Positions 1-11,871 of a stretch of DNA of 64,000 nucleotides are shown here, in pieces. Below the pieces are notes generated by a model that was given only the letters and a program-made list of their open reading frames with translations, did not search any database and was not told where the DNA came from. This DNA is from Stictocephala bisonia (lineage: Eukaryota; Arthropoda; Insecta; Hemiptera; Membracidae): the NCBI GenBank assembly GCA_035578905.1, contig JAQJVL010000003.1, forward strand, positions 8,702,509 to 8,766,508, read 5' to 3'. Position numbers and translations under genes: made by a program. Positions within the stretch are counted from its first letter, which is position 1. Each line of letters starts with the position of its first letter.

Positions 1-975
1 AGCAGTTATGCCTGTTTACATGGCTCCCAGCAGTTATGCCTGTTTACATGGCTCCCAGCAGTTATGCCTGTTTACATGGCTACCAGCAGTTATGCCTGTT
101 TACATGGCTCCCAGCAGTTATGCCTGTTTACATGGCTACCAGCAGTTATGCCTGTTTACATGGCTACCAGCAGTTATGCCTGTTTACATGGCTACCAGCA
201 GTTATGCCTGTTTACATGGCTCCCAGCAGTTATGCCTGTTTACATGGCTCCCAGCAGTTATGCCTGTTTACATGGCTCCCAGCAGTTATGCCTGTTTACA
301 TGGCTCCCAGCAGTTATGCCTGCTTACATGGCTCCCAGCAGTTATGCCTGCTTACATGGCTCCCAGCAGTTATGCCTGTTTACATGGCTCCCAGCAGTTA
401 TGCCTGTTTACATGGCTCCCAGCAGTTATGCCTGTTTACATGGCTCCCAGCAGTTATACCTGTTTACATGGCTCCCAGCAGTTATGCCTGTTTACATGGC
501 TCCCAGCAGTTATGCCTGTTTACATGGCTCCCAGCAGTTATGCCTGTTTACATGGCTCCCAGCAGTTATGCCTGTTTACATGGCTCCCAGCAGTTATGCC
601 TGCTTACATGGCTCCCAGCAGTTATGCCTGCTTACATGGCTCCCAGCAGTTATGCCTGCTTACATGGCTCCCAGCAGTTATGCCTGCTTACATGGCTCCC
701 AGCAGTTATGCCTGCTTACATGGCTCCCAGCAGTTATGCCTGTTTACATGGCTCCCAGCAGTTATGCCTGTTTACATGGCTCCCAGCAGTTATGCCTGTT
801 TACATGGCTCCCAGCAGTTATGCCTGTTTACATGGCTCCCAGCAGTTATGCCTGTTTACATGGCTCCCAGCAGTTATGCCTGTTTACATGGCTCCCAGCA
901 GTTATGCCTGTTTACATGGCTCCCAGCAGTTATGCCTGTTTACATGGCTCCCAGCAGTTATGCCTGTTTACATGG
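1..975. repeat. 28-bp minisatellite array, about 35 copies
   Basis: Tandem copies of a 28-bp unit anchored on AGCAGTTATGCCTGTTTACA. The array is already running at base 1, so its left end lies outside the window, and it stops at the CCATTCAACA junction near 975. Variation is low: CTCCC versus CTACC and TGTTT versus TGCTT. Because 28 is not a multiple of 3 and the unit has no stop in any forward phase, all three forward frames stay open for more than 300 codons. These frames are artefacts of repetition, not genes. Confidence 0.97.
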
Positions 976-1198
976 CCATTCAACATAAAAGTTGACTTAT
1001 CTGACTTTTACTATCCAAAAGTATATTAGTCAATTCTGTTCATGATAATTTGTCAGAATTCCATCTGATGACCAAAATCATCTTCTCTCATTTGCTGTAA
1101 CAGGGTAATACGGTATGCTTTGAAACCAGACGTAAAACTTTGCAAACTGATTCACGAGATATTCCATAAGTTTGTGATACAGATCTAACTAATTTATT

Positions 1199-1348
1199 TG
1201 TGGCTCAGTGGTTAAGGCTTCAGACTGCATAGGGCAAGGCCCAAGCTTCGAATCCCCACTGAGCCAATGGTCTGTTCTTCACTCGTTGAATAAAGTTCAT
1301 GCACAGGCCCATGTGACTTGAAAGTAAAGTTTAAAAAAGAAAAAAAAT
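1199..1348 (+). repeat. tRNA-derived SINE, family A, copy 1
   Basis: Carries an internal pol III promoter of tRNA type: A box TGGCTCAGTGGTTAAGG and a B box close to GGTTCGAATCC (here GCTTCGAATCC), followed by a family-specific body (CACTCGTTGAATAAA, then CACAGGCCCATG) and an A-rich tail. The stretch after the B box, CCACTGAGCCA, is the exact complement of the A-box core, so the two can pair as a long stem. The element shares head, body and tail with the copy at 13.33 kb. Confidence 0.85.
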
Positions 1349-2450
1349 GTCTTATGAGCCATCTTTGTCTCTCACAGCAGTTGTTCATACAGATCTGATA
1401 TGATCCTTAACACTACCAGTTTCTTAAAAGCAGGTAACTGTTTATTGTGCTATGTATTTTGAAATAGGATTCCTATCGGGAAAAGTATTATTGAATACAT
1501 TTGTAACTTCTGCATACATTATCACCTCACCTGTGCATTATTAACAGTGTAATTCTTTCACGCTCACTAAGCGACATATCTGAATATAAAGAATCTTAAA
1601 AATACCTTTAAAACTTGTAACTTACAGTAACAGGATGGCTGCAACAACTATGGTAGCTTGAGTGTAACTGATAAAGAGAGATAAAATCCATTTTGGGGAA
1701 GTCCAGTGAATGGAAAACCCTTACAGGCCCACAACTTTCACTTAACAGTGTAATTCTTGTAGCAGCAATTATTTCTGATTACGCTTAGCACATCACCTGA
1801 CAGCTGGAATGGAACATTTTGAATGCCTACTTTGAAATCAGTTCACTAAGTATTCCCCTCAACTTATAACAGGTAAAGTATTAGTTATTTATTATGTACA
1901 ATGTATTAAACATTTTTAAAACTTTGAACAACAATTTTACTTACAACTGGATCAACCTTTTGAAGTCTGGTTTGCAGCATTGTTTTCAGTTCAACTAGAC
2001 CTTTAAAATTATGCACAACTCAACATAGGCTGTCATTAAAAATTTTCTTCTTGCACCGAAAGGTGACATCCGATCACCATGTACACAGAAAAGTAGCTTA
2101 CTATTACCAGTAACGTTATACCAAATTTAGTTGTGATATATTTTGTTGTTTATACAAGTTTCGCTCCCAAACCCCACATCTTTAGGTGACTCTTAGGCTA
2201 AAGTATACAATTGACAATTGAGATATGATAAAATACATAAATTAGCAGTATTGGGAAAAGTCTGACTCTTTGTTGGGTAATTAACATATTACTTAAACAA
2301 AACCAGTAAATCACAAATTATATAAATGATACCATTTTACTCTTGCCATGTTTTACCTTTTGTAAATTTAAGATTTATTTATGATATAATAACTAATACA
2401 CGTTTTAAAACTTTTTATAGTAACCATAATACATACATAAGGCAGGTAAA
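1349..2450. other. AT-rich intergenic sequence
   Basis: No gene, array or clear mobile element recognised. No open frame of coding character on either strand. Confidence 0.6.
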
Positions 2451-2454
2451 TACA

Positions 2455-2840
2455 AATTGTAATTCAAATACTTTATTGCCATTGACCACATTACAAGTGA
2501 AATAGGCATAGTCATAATTGAATACAAATCCCAATCATTACAACAAAAGTTCAATAGTACAGTTAGAAACTCCATACAAATCCATCCATCCCCAAGTCAA
2601 CTTAAAATATTAGTATAGTATAAAAAATCATCTATTTTGAATCAAAAACCTAAGTCAATGTCACAATTAAGGAATTCTTGTATATTTTAGAAAGGATTAA
2701 CTAACAGCCATTGAAACAGTTTATTCGTAAAAATAACAGTTCACACAGCTATGGCAGACTCATTCAGCTTATTAAAGAATTTAATACAATTATCTCTATG
2801 TGATAATCCAATTTTTGTCAGGTAGAACAAGTTAATGTAT
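2455..2840 (-). pseudogene. LINE 3' end remnant
   Basis: On the minus strand a frame reads ...NLFYLTKIGLSHRDN, continues through CIKFFNKLNESAIAV, and stops at 2741-2743. It is followed by about 280 bases of AT-rich 3' untranslated sequence ending in GGCAATAAAGTATTTGAATT. The FFNKL-type ending and the AATAAA-containing terminus resemble the C-terminus and 3' tail of CR1/Jockey-type LINEs. No catalytic motif is left, so the family is an inference. Confidence 0.4.
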
Positions 2841-2899
2841 TTGCATAACTGTTTATGACATTTGGTTTGTTGCTAATCAAATATATAAACAAAATATAA

Positions 2900-4320
2900 A
2901 ATAATAGGTGCATGCAGTATCACAATAATAAAACCCTGAGCTGTGTGCAGTCAGCAGTATTAGCATTCATTATTATGATGTTACAAACAGTTTTATTTGT
3001 GGAAGTGCCTATTTAGTTAATATTTAAGAAGAAACAAATATGCCAAATACAAAGTTTCTGGATTATTTAAACGTTGCCCAAATATCTGTTCTTACAAAAT
3101 AAGTAGTTGATAACAAAAATATTATTTTAGCTACTCTTTGCAATTAAATATAATAAATACTGCATAAATATATACAAAACCAAATAAATAAAAAAAAATT
3201 AACTACAAATCTAAATGTACTTGTAATGAATTTTCCCATGGTAAAAAAAAAATCACTTGTGGTGAAATATTAATCATGACGAAGTGGTTTGTATCCACAT
3301 AGGGTTGGATTAAGTGGAACATGAGAGACTTGTCTTGTTATGATATATATATGTTAGGAGAATAAATTAGCATTACTGCAGTGTATTGCGAATTAAATGG
3401 CTTATTTATTGGGCTTATAAAACATATGTCAGTTCACAAAGAGAATCATAAGATGGGCTTGGTTCTAATTCAATTCAAGCAGATCCTTGTTTAATCCCCA
3501 TTGATTAAACAATATAATACAGGTTCGTTCTGATTGGCATCTACGTACGTGTCAAATTCTGATTGGCCATACTGTGGATGTTGATGATATAATTCTAGAA
3601 GGAAATGGATATTAAAGATTACTTTTCTGATTTATAAACTTAATTATGTCTTGATGCAGTAGAAATAAATCAGTTTGTTGTCTTTTAAATGTACCAAAAT
3701 TCATTTTGGTACTTGATTTATAAATGTTTTGTATTTGTTTTTGATTTACAATTCTTATTTGTAATATGTGAATTTTTTTTTTTTTTTACCAATCTCTCTA
3801 AACATTTGGATTAATTTTGATGATTGAGATGGCACAAACAATTCACCCCTCTTCATAGTTGGGATAAGGTGTTGATTGCTCAATATTTTCATGGAATCGC
3901 TCAAAGTATGTTATTGGCCTTAAGAATACCATGAGTAAAAGCTGTTCCAGTGTAAATAATTATCTTTATAGAATTTTAATAGCTGTTGGAATGTTGAAGT
4001 ATAAATTATGATGTTTATATTATCCATCATAAAGTTATACAGCTTTAGTAATGAAAGAGTAAGTTTGATCTATACTTTATTTTTAAACGAACGATTGTAC
4101 GTATGTTTGTCCATTATGCATTACTACTCTATTCATTCAATCGTCATGATACTTGTATTTTTTATGGGAAAGTTTTAAGCATAGTTTTGACGGGCTTCAT
4201 GCTACTGGCCTTTAAAGTTTCAATGGTAATCTAATGGAGGTATCTTGTATAACTAATCATAAGCTGGTAAATAAAATCTTTTGAAAAGACTAAGTAATAA
4301 TATTGGATGTATTATTCCCA
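2900..4320. other. AT-rich intergenic sequence
   Basis: Contains a run of 12 or more T near 3771-3785 and no other recognisable structure. No supported gene. Confidence 0.6.
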
Positions 4321-4327
4321 GGCATCT

Positions 4328-4386
4328 CAAGCGCAGTGTGTGACGGGGTAGGCACGGGAAGCGAGCAGGGGTATCCCCTAGTAATT
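4328..4386 (+). mobile_element. possible Helitron-like 3' terminus
   Basis: An isolated GC-rich patch ends in a GGGG-TAT-CCCC hairpin followed directly by CTAG and T. Helitron 3' ends typically have a GC-rich hairpin close to a terminal CTRR, inserted before T. No rolling-circle replicase or second end is visible, so this is only a candidate. Confidence 0.25.
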
Positions 4387-4449
4387 ATGAATATGATTAA
4401 TGGGCTTTTTAAAATGAGATCTTGGAATAACAAATTAAAACTGACCATA

Positions 4450-4742
4450 ATTAGTCAGTAACATTGTTGTTTAAAGCCCAGCTTCGTAATCTAAAGGTTA
4501 TTCTCAGTTCGATCCCAATCAGAGTCATAACAAATTTTGAAATTGATCAGCTGATAACCACCATCTGTTCATTTGTCATATGGCTATTAATTAATAGCTT
4601 TCTATTTTATTTCTAAGGAATAGTCGGCCTTAGTTTGTAACATTGACTACATTCACTCATCTACATTCATCATATTTATTCAAAGTCTTTATTCGCTCAT
4701 ATCTTGATGATCGGGGTCTTAAGAATAAATAAATAAATTTTA
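4450..4742 (+). repeat. SINE family B, copy 1
   Basis: Begins with an A-box-like TTAGTCAGTAAC and has a B-box-like CAGTTCGATCCC at about 4505-4516. The body contains GATCAGCTGATAA and TAGTCGGCCTTAGTTTGTAACA. The 3' tail TTCGCTCATATCTTGATGAT ends in (AATA)n. A second copy lies in reverse orientation at 40.23-40.49 kb and aligns along its whole length. The tail is also present in family C. Confidence 0.75.
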
Positions 4743-4839
4743 AAATAATCACCAAAAGATGTAAATAAGGAGTTACCGTACTAGAATTACTTGCAATACA
4801 TTAGCTACATATTTCGTAGGTTTTAACTTCCGGTAACCA

Positions 4840-4965
4840 CCATGTGAAGGTGTTATTTACAGTATTTACATCACCAAACGTTTCGCCCATGTTGTGATGT
4901 GGCATCCTCAGTGGTATCTATGAGATTCAGAGATGCCACTGAGAATGCAACATTGGGGTATATAC
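4840..4965 (-). mobile_element. Penelope-like terminal fragment (candidate)
   Basis: On the minus strand CTGAGGATGCC is followed about 14 bases later by GGGCGAAACG, so GCC and GGC can pair between a CUGA-type and a GAAAC-type box. This arrangement recalls the hammerhead-like ends of Penelope-like elements. A second, degraded version (CACTGAGAATGC) lies just downstream on the plus strand. No protein remnant is attached. Confidence 0.35.
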
Positions 4966-5029
4966 CGTAATTGGGCCGGCCAAAAACACAACCTATGTCT
5001 TATATTTAGTTCAAATAGGGGGTATCAGT

Positions 5030-5180
5030 AGCAGAGGGGAAACATTCTACCACTCCTTCACCTGTGATATTACTACAGAGTAGGAGAAACGTTCCACCAC
5101 TCCTTTGCCTGTTGTATTATTGCAGCCTAGTGGAAATACCCCACTACTATGCCACCTTACACCACAAAAGCTTTGTGACA
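5030..5180 (+). repeat. imperfect 60-bp duplication
   Basis: Two or three diverged copies of a segment containing GGAAAC(A/G)TTC(T/C)ACCACTCCTT, followed by a CCTGT(G/T)-ATTA-type stretch. Confidence 0.5.
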
Positions 5181-5240
5181 GGAAACCACTTAATATTTTT
5201 ATTTTTATTACTACACAACATGACCTTTGGAGCTTTATCT

Positions 5241-5466
5241 AAATATATATTGTGTTGTGTGACGTTTTACTGGTACTAAATATATAGTGTTGTGTGACGT
5301 TTTACTGGTACTAAATATATATTGTGTTGTGTGACGTTTTACTGGTACTAAATATATATTGTGTTGTGTGACGTTTTACTGGTACTAAATATATATTGTG
5401 TTGTGTGACGTTTTACTGGTACTAAATATATATTGTGTTGTGTGACGTTTTACTGCTACTAAATAT
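5241..5466. repeat. 37-bp tandem array, 6 copies
   Basis: Unit anchored on TGTGTTGTGTGACGTTTTAC with a TACTAAATATATAT end. One unit lacks a few bases, and the last has GCTACT in place of GGTACT. Confidence 0.95.
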
Positions 5467-5716
5467 ATATTACAGCTTTTTTTTAAACTAAGCTCATCTT
5501 TTAAAAATTGCATATTTTGTAATTTGTAAATAAGAAGTGATGTAGTATGAAAGTGGAGATAAAAGTAGTTTCAATTTGAAGGTTGGTTACTGAACATTTT
5601 AATTACATTGTAAGTATTAAAAAAATAATATAGCAAAAAAAAATATTAAATACAATTGTATTATAACCTTAATTTAACTTTTTGTTAACATGTGTTGACG
5701 CTGATTTTCAATCTGT
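5467..5716. other. AT-rich spacer
   Basis: No gene or element recognised. It forms the left flank of the truncated LINE that starts near 5717. Confidence 0.6.
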
Positions 5717-8045
5717 TACAGTTTTGGCAGGACCCCGGGGTCATGGAAAGAGTCTAGTATGGTCCTCATCCACAAGAAAGGGGACGTGGCTGAACTGGAC
5801 AACTGGCGGCCTCTGAGTTTGGCTGGTTGTGTAGCTAAACTGTATACATCATTGCGGATAGATTGGTCGATGGGCTGCCGCAACATCCCGTATTTCTTGG
5901 GCCCAAAAAGGCTTTATGAAGTACGAAGGGTGTTTCATTGTGCAATCATGTTTGGATGATGCACGACGTAGCGGCAAGCAGATATCTATCACCTGGCTTG
6001 ATCTGGCCAATGCCTTCGGCTCCGTCCCGCATAAGTAATTTGAGAGGATGTTGACCCTCCAGGGGGTACCAGATAAACTGGTGCGGGTGTGTATGGAACG
6101 TATCAGGGAGCCTGAGTCAGTGAGGACAGCCAATGGCTTCACTGACCCGATTCCGCGTGATGCTGGAGTCAAGCAGGGAGACCCGCTGAGTTCAATCATC
6201 TTCAACCTTGCAATTGAGCCTATTGTAAGAGCAGCTCACAATCGGGTACCATCTTGGTGGTCCCTCGTTTTCAGTGGTAGCCTATGCTGATGACCTTGCG
6301 CTGATATCCTCTGGATATGATGAAATGTGTGAGCTCCTTGCAACGGTGGAGACACTTTCTGAGTGGGCTGGACTCCACTTTAAGCCAGCAAAATGTGCCT
6401 CTCTTACAGTTGACTGAAGAGGTTGTAGGAGGGTGCAAGACACTCGATTCTCCATCGGAGGCGAGGAGATTAAGGTTCTGAGGGAGGGGGAGGAGTATCG
6501 GCTCTTGGGTGTTCCCACTGGCTTCAAAGTCGATCAGACGCCTGAGGACGATATCCAGAACATGACTAGCGATGTCGAAAAGATACGACAGTCATTGCTT
6601 GCTCCTTGGCAGAAGTTGGAGGCATTGAAGATGTTTATTACACCTCGCCTAGACTTCATTCTGAGAGGCGGCCGGGTCAAGAAAACCCCACTCAAGAAAC
6701 TCGATTAGCAGGTGGAGAGAGTGGCTAAGGAGTGCCTCTTTTGCCGCAGAGAGCGAGCGCTGAGCTCGAGTACCTTGTTCCGGCGGAGGGTGGGGTTGGG
6801 CTCCTCCCTTTGGCGGACCAGGTGGACGTAGCGTCTATAGTGCAAGCTTTCAGGCTGCTCACCTGTTCTGATATGGTTGTCCGGGAGGTGGCGAATGCTA
6901 TTCTGGAGACGCTTGTGCGGTGACGAATTGGACGACCTCCAACTCAGTCCGATGTGGCGGACTACCTGTCGGGACGTCTGGATGGGAAGTTCGGCCGCGA
7001 TGGTGGTGACATTGGTTCATTATGGACCAATGCTCGCAATGCCTGCGGCAGACTGCAGAGGGTGGGAGCTCGCTGGAGGTGGAGTGAACCTCGGGAAAAT
7101 CCCAATTTGAACTTCCGGGGGCAAGAGCTCAGGAACAATCAGCTCCCGTTCGAGTACCAGAATCAGCCAGTCATCTTCTCAACAGAAGGCTTAGGGGTGC
7201 AGTGACTCGACAGTATAGGAACCGGCTGCTAAAGAAGCCTGACCAGGGAAAGGTGGTCGACGTGTTCTCCCGGAGCAAGATATCAAATCATTTTATGCGC
7301 TCTGATAGGTACATGCGATTTGCCGACTGGAGGTTTATATTTAGAGCTCGACTTGGGTCAGTGCCGTTGAGGGGATGTGCTCGCTGGCGAGACGGGGGTG
7401 ACAGGAGGTGCAGGAGGGGTGGTGATGTTGTGGAGACACTCCCACACGTCTTGAACCATTGCACCTATCAAAGCCAGGCATGGAGGCGTCGGCACGATGC
7501 CATCCAGGACCGTCTTGTGCGGGCCATTCCTGCAACGGCTGGTCAGTCGGTGACGGTCAACCGGAAGGTCCCAGGGTGCCACCAATTCGACATTCGGCCG
7601 GACATTGTGGTGATAGACGAGGGGAGACGGCGTGTTTCAACTGTCGAAGTAGCCTTTTGAAAATCGCTATGGTGCGCTAGTTGATGCGAGGAGGGGCAAG
7701 GAGGAGAAGTACTCTGGGGTGGCCGACGAGCTGAGGCGGAAAGGGGTACGAAGTAACCCTGGATGCCTTTGTAGTTGGGGTCATGGGACCTCCGTAATGA
7801 AGCCTTCCTAAGACGACTGGAGATAACAGAGCGGAGTCATGAGGCGGTTGATAATCTCGGAGACGATCCCGACATCGGCCACGTCACTGGCCATTGACAA
7901 TGGGAGTAAGTCAACCATCTTCATAGCTAGGACAATGCTCCCCTTATAAACCTGTATAAATGGAAGGCATGTGAGAGTAACATGTGTGGCATAACTGTAA
8001 ACTGGGACTGGATAAACAAAATAAATACTGTTTTACTATATTTTA
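5717..8045 (+). pseudogene. R2-superfamily (RLE-type) LINE, 5'-truncated and broken
   Basis: Reading across frames gives a continuous reverse transcriptase. MVLIHKKGD and NWRPLSL lie near 5758-5820, ITWLDLANAFGSVPH near 5985-6030, DAGVKQGDPLSSIIFNLAIE near 6160-6220, AYADDLAL near 6280-6302 (catalytic DD), then a thumb-like RLLGVPTGF near 6500. Downstream come a Cys/His cluster ending in LPHVLNHC (about 7440-7465) and RPDIVVIDEG with VEVAF (about 7593-7658), typical of the restriction-like endonuclease end of R2/R4/NeSL-type elements. The frame is broken by stops (6415-6417, for example) and by shifts near 6275, 7655 and 7742. The 5' half (N-terminal zinc fingers and early RT) is absent, so this is a dead 5'-truncated copy. 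It is clearly GC-richer than its surroundings. The exact clade is an inference from motif style; NeSL/R4 or R2 would all fit. Confidence 0.85.
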
Positions 8046-8164
8046 ATGTACATAACTTGCAATATTTTAAAACCAAATGACCAGTATTTTATTAAAAATT
8101 TTAAATTATTGTTGATTAATTTATAGATTTTATACTATTGTTATTATTACTTGTTGTTGATTTT

Positions 8165-9410
8165 TATTGAAAGAAAGAAAGAAAATAATCTTTATTTAAA
8201 CAGCCAAACAAGCCGCATAATAGCGTCATTACAATCGTCATTTGGTCAAGAACATATTATTGGCTATTTAAGATACTTAGAATAAAAATAACCTTAAATA
8301 ATACTGACAGTTTTTTTTATATTTTTTTTTAATAGCATGTGGTGGTAGGAAATAGGGGAAAGTTATTTTGAGAATTCCCCAACGCTGTAGTGACAGCCTC
8401 CGCACGCTACTCTCGGCCTTTAGAGAATCCGGTAGCGAATTGTAAAGCTTGGAACCATTACACACCAACTGTCTTTCATAGAAAGATGTTTTATGTGAAG
8501 GGCCATTGATGTTATGGTTAGGGCGAAGATTGTATTTGTGGTCGTTCTGGAGTATCTGAAAGGTATGCATATTATTTCTGACAAAAAGTACTGATCTTTT
8601 TATGTAAATATAAGGAAAAGTCAAAATTCTATTTTCTTTGAAGTACGGTTTGCAAGATGTTCTACGAGTAAGATGGAAAATGGCTCTAATAGCTCTTTTT
8701 TGAAGTTTAAACATGAGATCTGTTCTTTGATTCTCGTAGCCCCAAATCTCAATGCCATAACTAAGATGAGGATAAATTAAACCATAGTATACGGGTAATA
8801 GGGCAGATGCGTCCAGAGTTGAAGAGAGACCCTTTAACACAAATACACCAGAACTTAGTTTTTTACAGACAGAATCTATGTGGTCTTTAAATCTCAAGTT
8901 ATTATCTATGTAAATTCCAAGAAATTTCGTTACCAGAGAAGGACTGGTTAATGTATCACCAATAAAGCAAGAAAGGGGACGATAATGATCATAGTTGTTG
9001 ATATGGAATTCTAGAAACTTGGTTTTGTTTTTATTTATTGTCAGACGGTTATGGGAAAACCATTGAAGTAGAATACTAGACTTCTTGAATATTGTTTCTT
9101 CAAGTTGTGATCGATTTTTTTCCCAGTTAATGACAGAGACATATCGTCCGCAAATAAACACACCCTACTTCCTTCGTCGGATATTTTCAATGGCAAGTCA
9201 TTAATATATAAAAGAAACAATACAGGCCCAAGCACCGACCCTTGAGGAACTCCTTTAGAACGGGAACAGAAGAAGATTCAGCCCATTTGATATAGTTATT
9301 ATTGTTCACAAACGGAATTTTTACCGACTGAACTCTTCCCCGAAGATATGTGTTAAATATATTATTAATATATTTTGTTGGTTTATATAGCATGACATGC
9401 CACACATGAT
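8165..9410 (-). pseudogene. Jockey/CR1-like LINE, 5'-truncated
   Basis: Three overlapping minus-strand frames add up to the second half of a LINE reverse transcriptase: an SSSVP region followed by [15 protein letters not shown] (about 9190-9240), FADDMSL with the catalytic DD (about 9140), [37 protein letters not shown], and YYGLIYPHLSYGIEIWG near 8790-8740, ending at a stop near 8277. Two frameshifts (near 9220 and 9100) break it. The untranslated 3' end finishes with AAATAAAGATTATTTTC and a TTTC microsatellite at about 8168-8185. The fingers region and the endonuclease are missing. Confidence 0.88.
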
Positions 9411-9716
9411 TACATTTTATTATATTTTATATGTTTTATATTATCAAGTTTAAGATTTTATTGTTATCAGTTTTATTAATTTAAGTTTCGAGGTGGTGAA
9501 AGTGCTTGGCGTTGGTGTTTTATTAGTATATAATATAGTATAAAAAAAAGAACAGTTAAGGGGTTGGACAGTTATGAAATCAATGTTGGATTATATAAAT
9601 TTAAATTAAAGGCTATAGTTGAAAACCACCCATTTGAAATATGATGAAACAAACTAATATAAAGGGCCATTTCATGTTATATGTATTTATTTAATAAAAA
9701 GTTGTCAATCTGTTTG
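9411..9716. other. AT-rich spacer
   Basis: No gene or element recognised. Confidence 0.6.
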
Positions 9717-10829
9717 TATCCATGACAACAAAATGATAAAGTAACACAATATCACATTGGTCCAGTGGTGGGTGAAGAGTAATATTCTATCTAACTTCCA
9801 AGACTACCTCTATCTCTCTCACACTAGTGCTTTTATCAGGTCGTAATCTAAGCGGCCGAACTGTAAGGCTCAAACTGATGTCATAGAATCAAACATCATA
9901 CTATTCATAAGGAGACGGTCTGTCAATTTCCTCAGCAAAATCTATGAGGATGTTTTCTATCATTAGTTAGTCAAATTATATAATCATATTTTTTTAGTTG
10001 CAGTTGGCCTGATGTAAAAATAAGTTATTTTCTACCAATTTAATTGTATTGCTGATTGGTTGAAAATGAAAATAAAATCTAAAACAGTACTCAGTTAAAA
10101 TTACAAATAAAAAATTCCTTAATCTTTGTGAATCCTTCTTCCTAGGATGGTAAAAGTGGTTTTCTGAATTCATTCACCATAAAATAATCATTTATTCTAT
10201 GTATTGAATGTATTTTATATACACTATAATTGAATTGTGTTGTGTGAGGATCCACAATACCTACAAAACCATAGTTAGTCCATTTACGGGAACAAATGAA
10301 TTTTCTGTAAAATGTTCAATAAATACTGCTTAATTTTAATTGGTTTCATCCGAGGCCTTTATTACTTTGTGAGTTTAATGAATAGATATAGTGTGTATCT
10401 ATTCATTAAACTGGATTATCATCAATACGGACAACATATTTAGTTTGTATTGATAAATACGTTTGTAGCTGAACAATTTGAGAATATAAATTAATTAGAA
10501 AAACTATTGAATGGTTATTGGTAAAATAGAACAATGAAATAAGTACGCGTTTTGTGTAATACTCATTACTATTTATTTAGTTATGAATATGTCTTTTTCT
10601 GTGGTAAATTTATAAAACCAATCAGGAAAACAGTTTTAATTGATCTAATAATGTAATCTGTTGAAATTAAAAGGTTTGTGTTACAGTTTGGCCGTTTTGA
10701 TTGTGATCTTATTAGAGAACCTGTGTGAGAGAGACAAAGCTAGTTACTGAAGTGAGACAGAAAATAAGTCGTCTCCACTAAATCGACATGTCACTGTGCC
10801 ACTTTAACATTTCGTTGTCATGGATACAC
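9717..10829. mobile_element. segment bounded by about 145-bp diverged inverted repeats
   Basis: The left arm (about 9717-9862) and right arm (about 10684-10829) are reverse complements over their whole length. Shared blocks are CAGTTYGGCCG at the inner edge, TGTGAGAGAGA in the middle and TTGTTGTCATGGATACA-type sequence at the outer edge. The 820-bp interior is AT-rich with no transposase. This could be a foldback element or two opposite copies of one short repeat. No target duplication was identified. Confidence 0.6.
10372..10412. repeat. perfect 17-bp hairpin
   Basis: AGTTTAATGAATAGATA at 10372-10388 pairs perfectly with 10396-10412 across a 7-base loop. Confidence 0.85.
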
Positions 10830-11195
10830 TGTGGGAAGCTCCGTCTTCCCAGCCATCATGCTAAGTGACCATTGGCGGGCAAGGCACCACCAGAAGGTGG
10901 GAACTGGAATCTAGTAGAGCTGTAATATGGCATTGGTGGAAAAGATGCTGTGATTGGAGTGTGGAATCAGCTGATGTAGGGGGATTTGTTGTCATTACCG
11001 AGTTATATTGAGGTGAAATTGTAATTTGATTTGCAAAATATTGTGTTTTAAATATATATTTTACTTAAAATACCAATAATGTAATTGAAGTGTTCAGCGA
11101 CCTACCTTCAAACTGAAATAATATTTATCACTACTATCATTACTTTTTTATTTACATATTACTTGGTATGCAATTTTAAAAGGTTTGAATTGCCC
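10830..11195. other. spacer without recognised feature
   Basis: Slightly GC-richer stretch at 10840-10980, then AT-rich. No open frame of note. Confidence 0.55.
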
Positions 11196-11204
11196 ACCTG
11201 ATAT

Positions 11205-11468
11205 CATGATATCAACCCACCTGCCTACCCATACACATACAGTGGTATCAACCCACCGGCCTACTTCATACAAATACAGTGGTTTTGATCCACCTGCCTA
11301 CCCATACACATATAGTGGTATCGACCCACCTACCTACCCATACACATACAATGGTATCGACCCACCTGCCTACCCATACACAGACAGTGGTATCGTCCTA
11401 CCTGTCTAACCATATACATACAGTGGTATCGACCTACCTGTTTACCGATACATGTACAGTGGTGTCGA
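11205..11468. repeat. 36-bp minisatellite, locus 1, about 7 copies
   Basis: Unit anchored on ATCAACCCACCTGCCTACCC followed by ATACACATACAGTGGT. It is the reverse complement of the arrays at 12.4 and 53.9 kb. The unit length is a multiple of 3, so spurious open frames of YPYTYSG type arise. Confidence 0.93.
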
Positions 11469-11870
11469 TTAGTATTGCAGTCAGTTAAACATACAAGGCA
11501 GATATTAATTCAATAGTCCAGTTCAGACAAGACTCTGATTGACGTCAAAAGTCCCCATAGTACTTCTTATTTACTACCTAATTTCAAGATCCTCATTGGC
11601 AATGGGGTTATACAAACTAGATCTTTAACAAAACCCTACAAAACGAAGTCGCATGGAGTGGCCATCTTATAAGTGACACTTTGTTGTCAGTTTCACAACC
11701 AATCCAGCGATGCAGCAGGCGCTTAACTTGCAATGATGTTTCTCTTTAATAAGTGACTCACATAAACAACCTGTATTTTTTAATTTCTAGTGCAAATGAC
11801 CGGCAAGTTATTTATAAAAACGGATCTTAAAATGCCATTTCATTAAAGTAACTGATTGTGATTTTGAAAT
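11469..11870. other. spacer without recognised feature
   Basis: No gene recognised. Unique-looking AT-rich sequence. Confidence 0.5.
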
Positions 11871-11871
11871 G

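Noticed and set aside
8..1029. Three forward open frames of about 320 codons
   Set aside because: They are the three phases of one 28-bp minisatellite and share the same periodic peptide.
5064..5279. 71-codon plus-strand frame
   Set aside because: It spans an imperfect duplication and the start of the 37-bp array and has no protein character.
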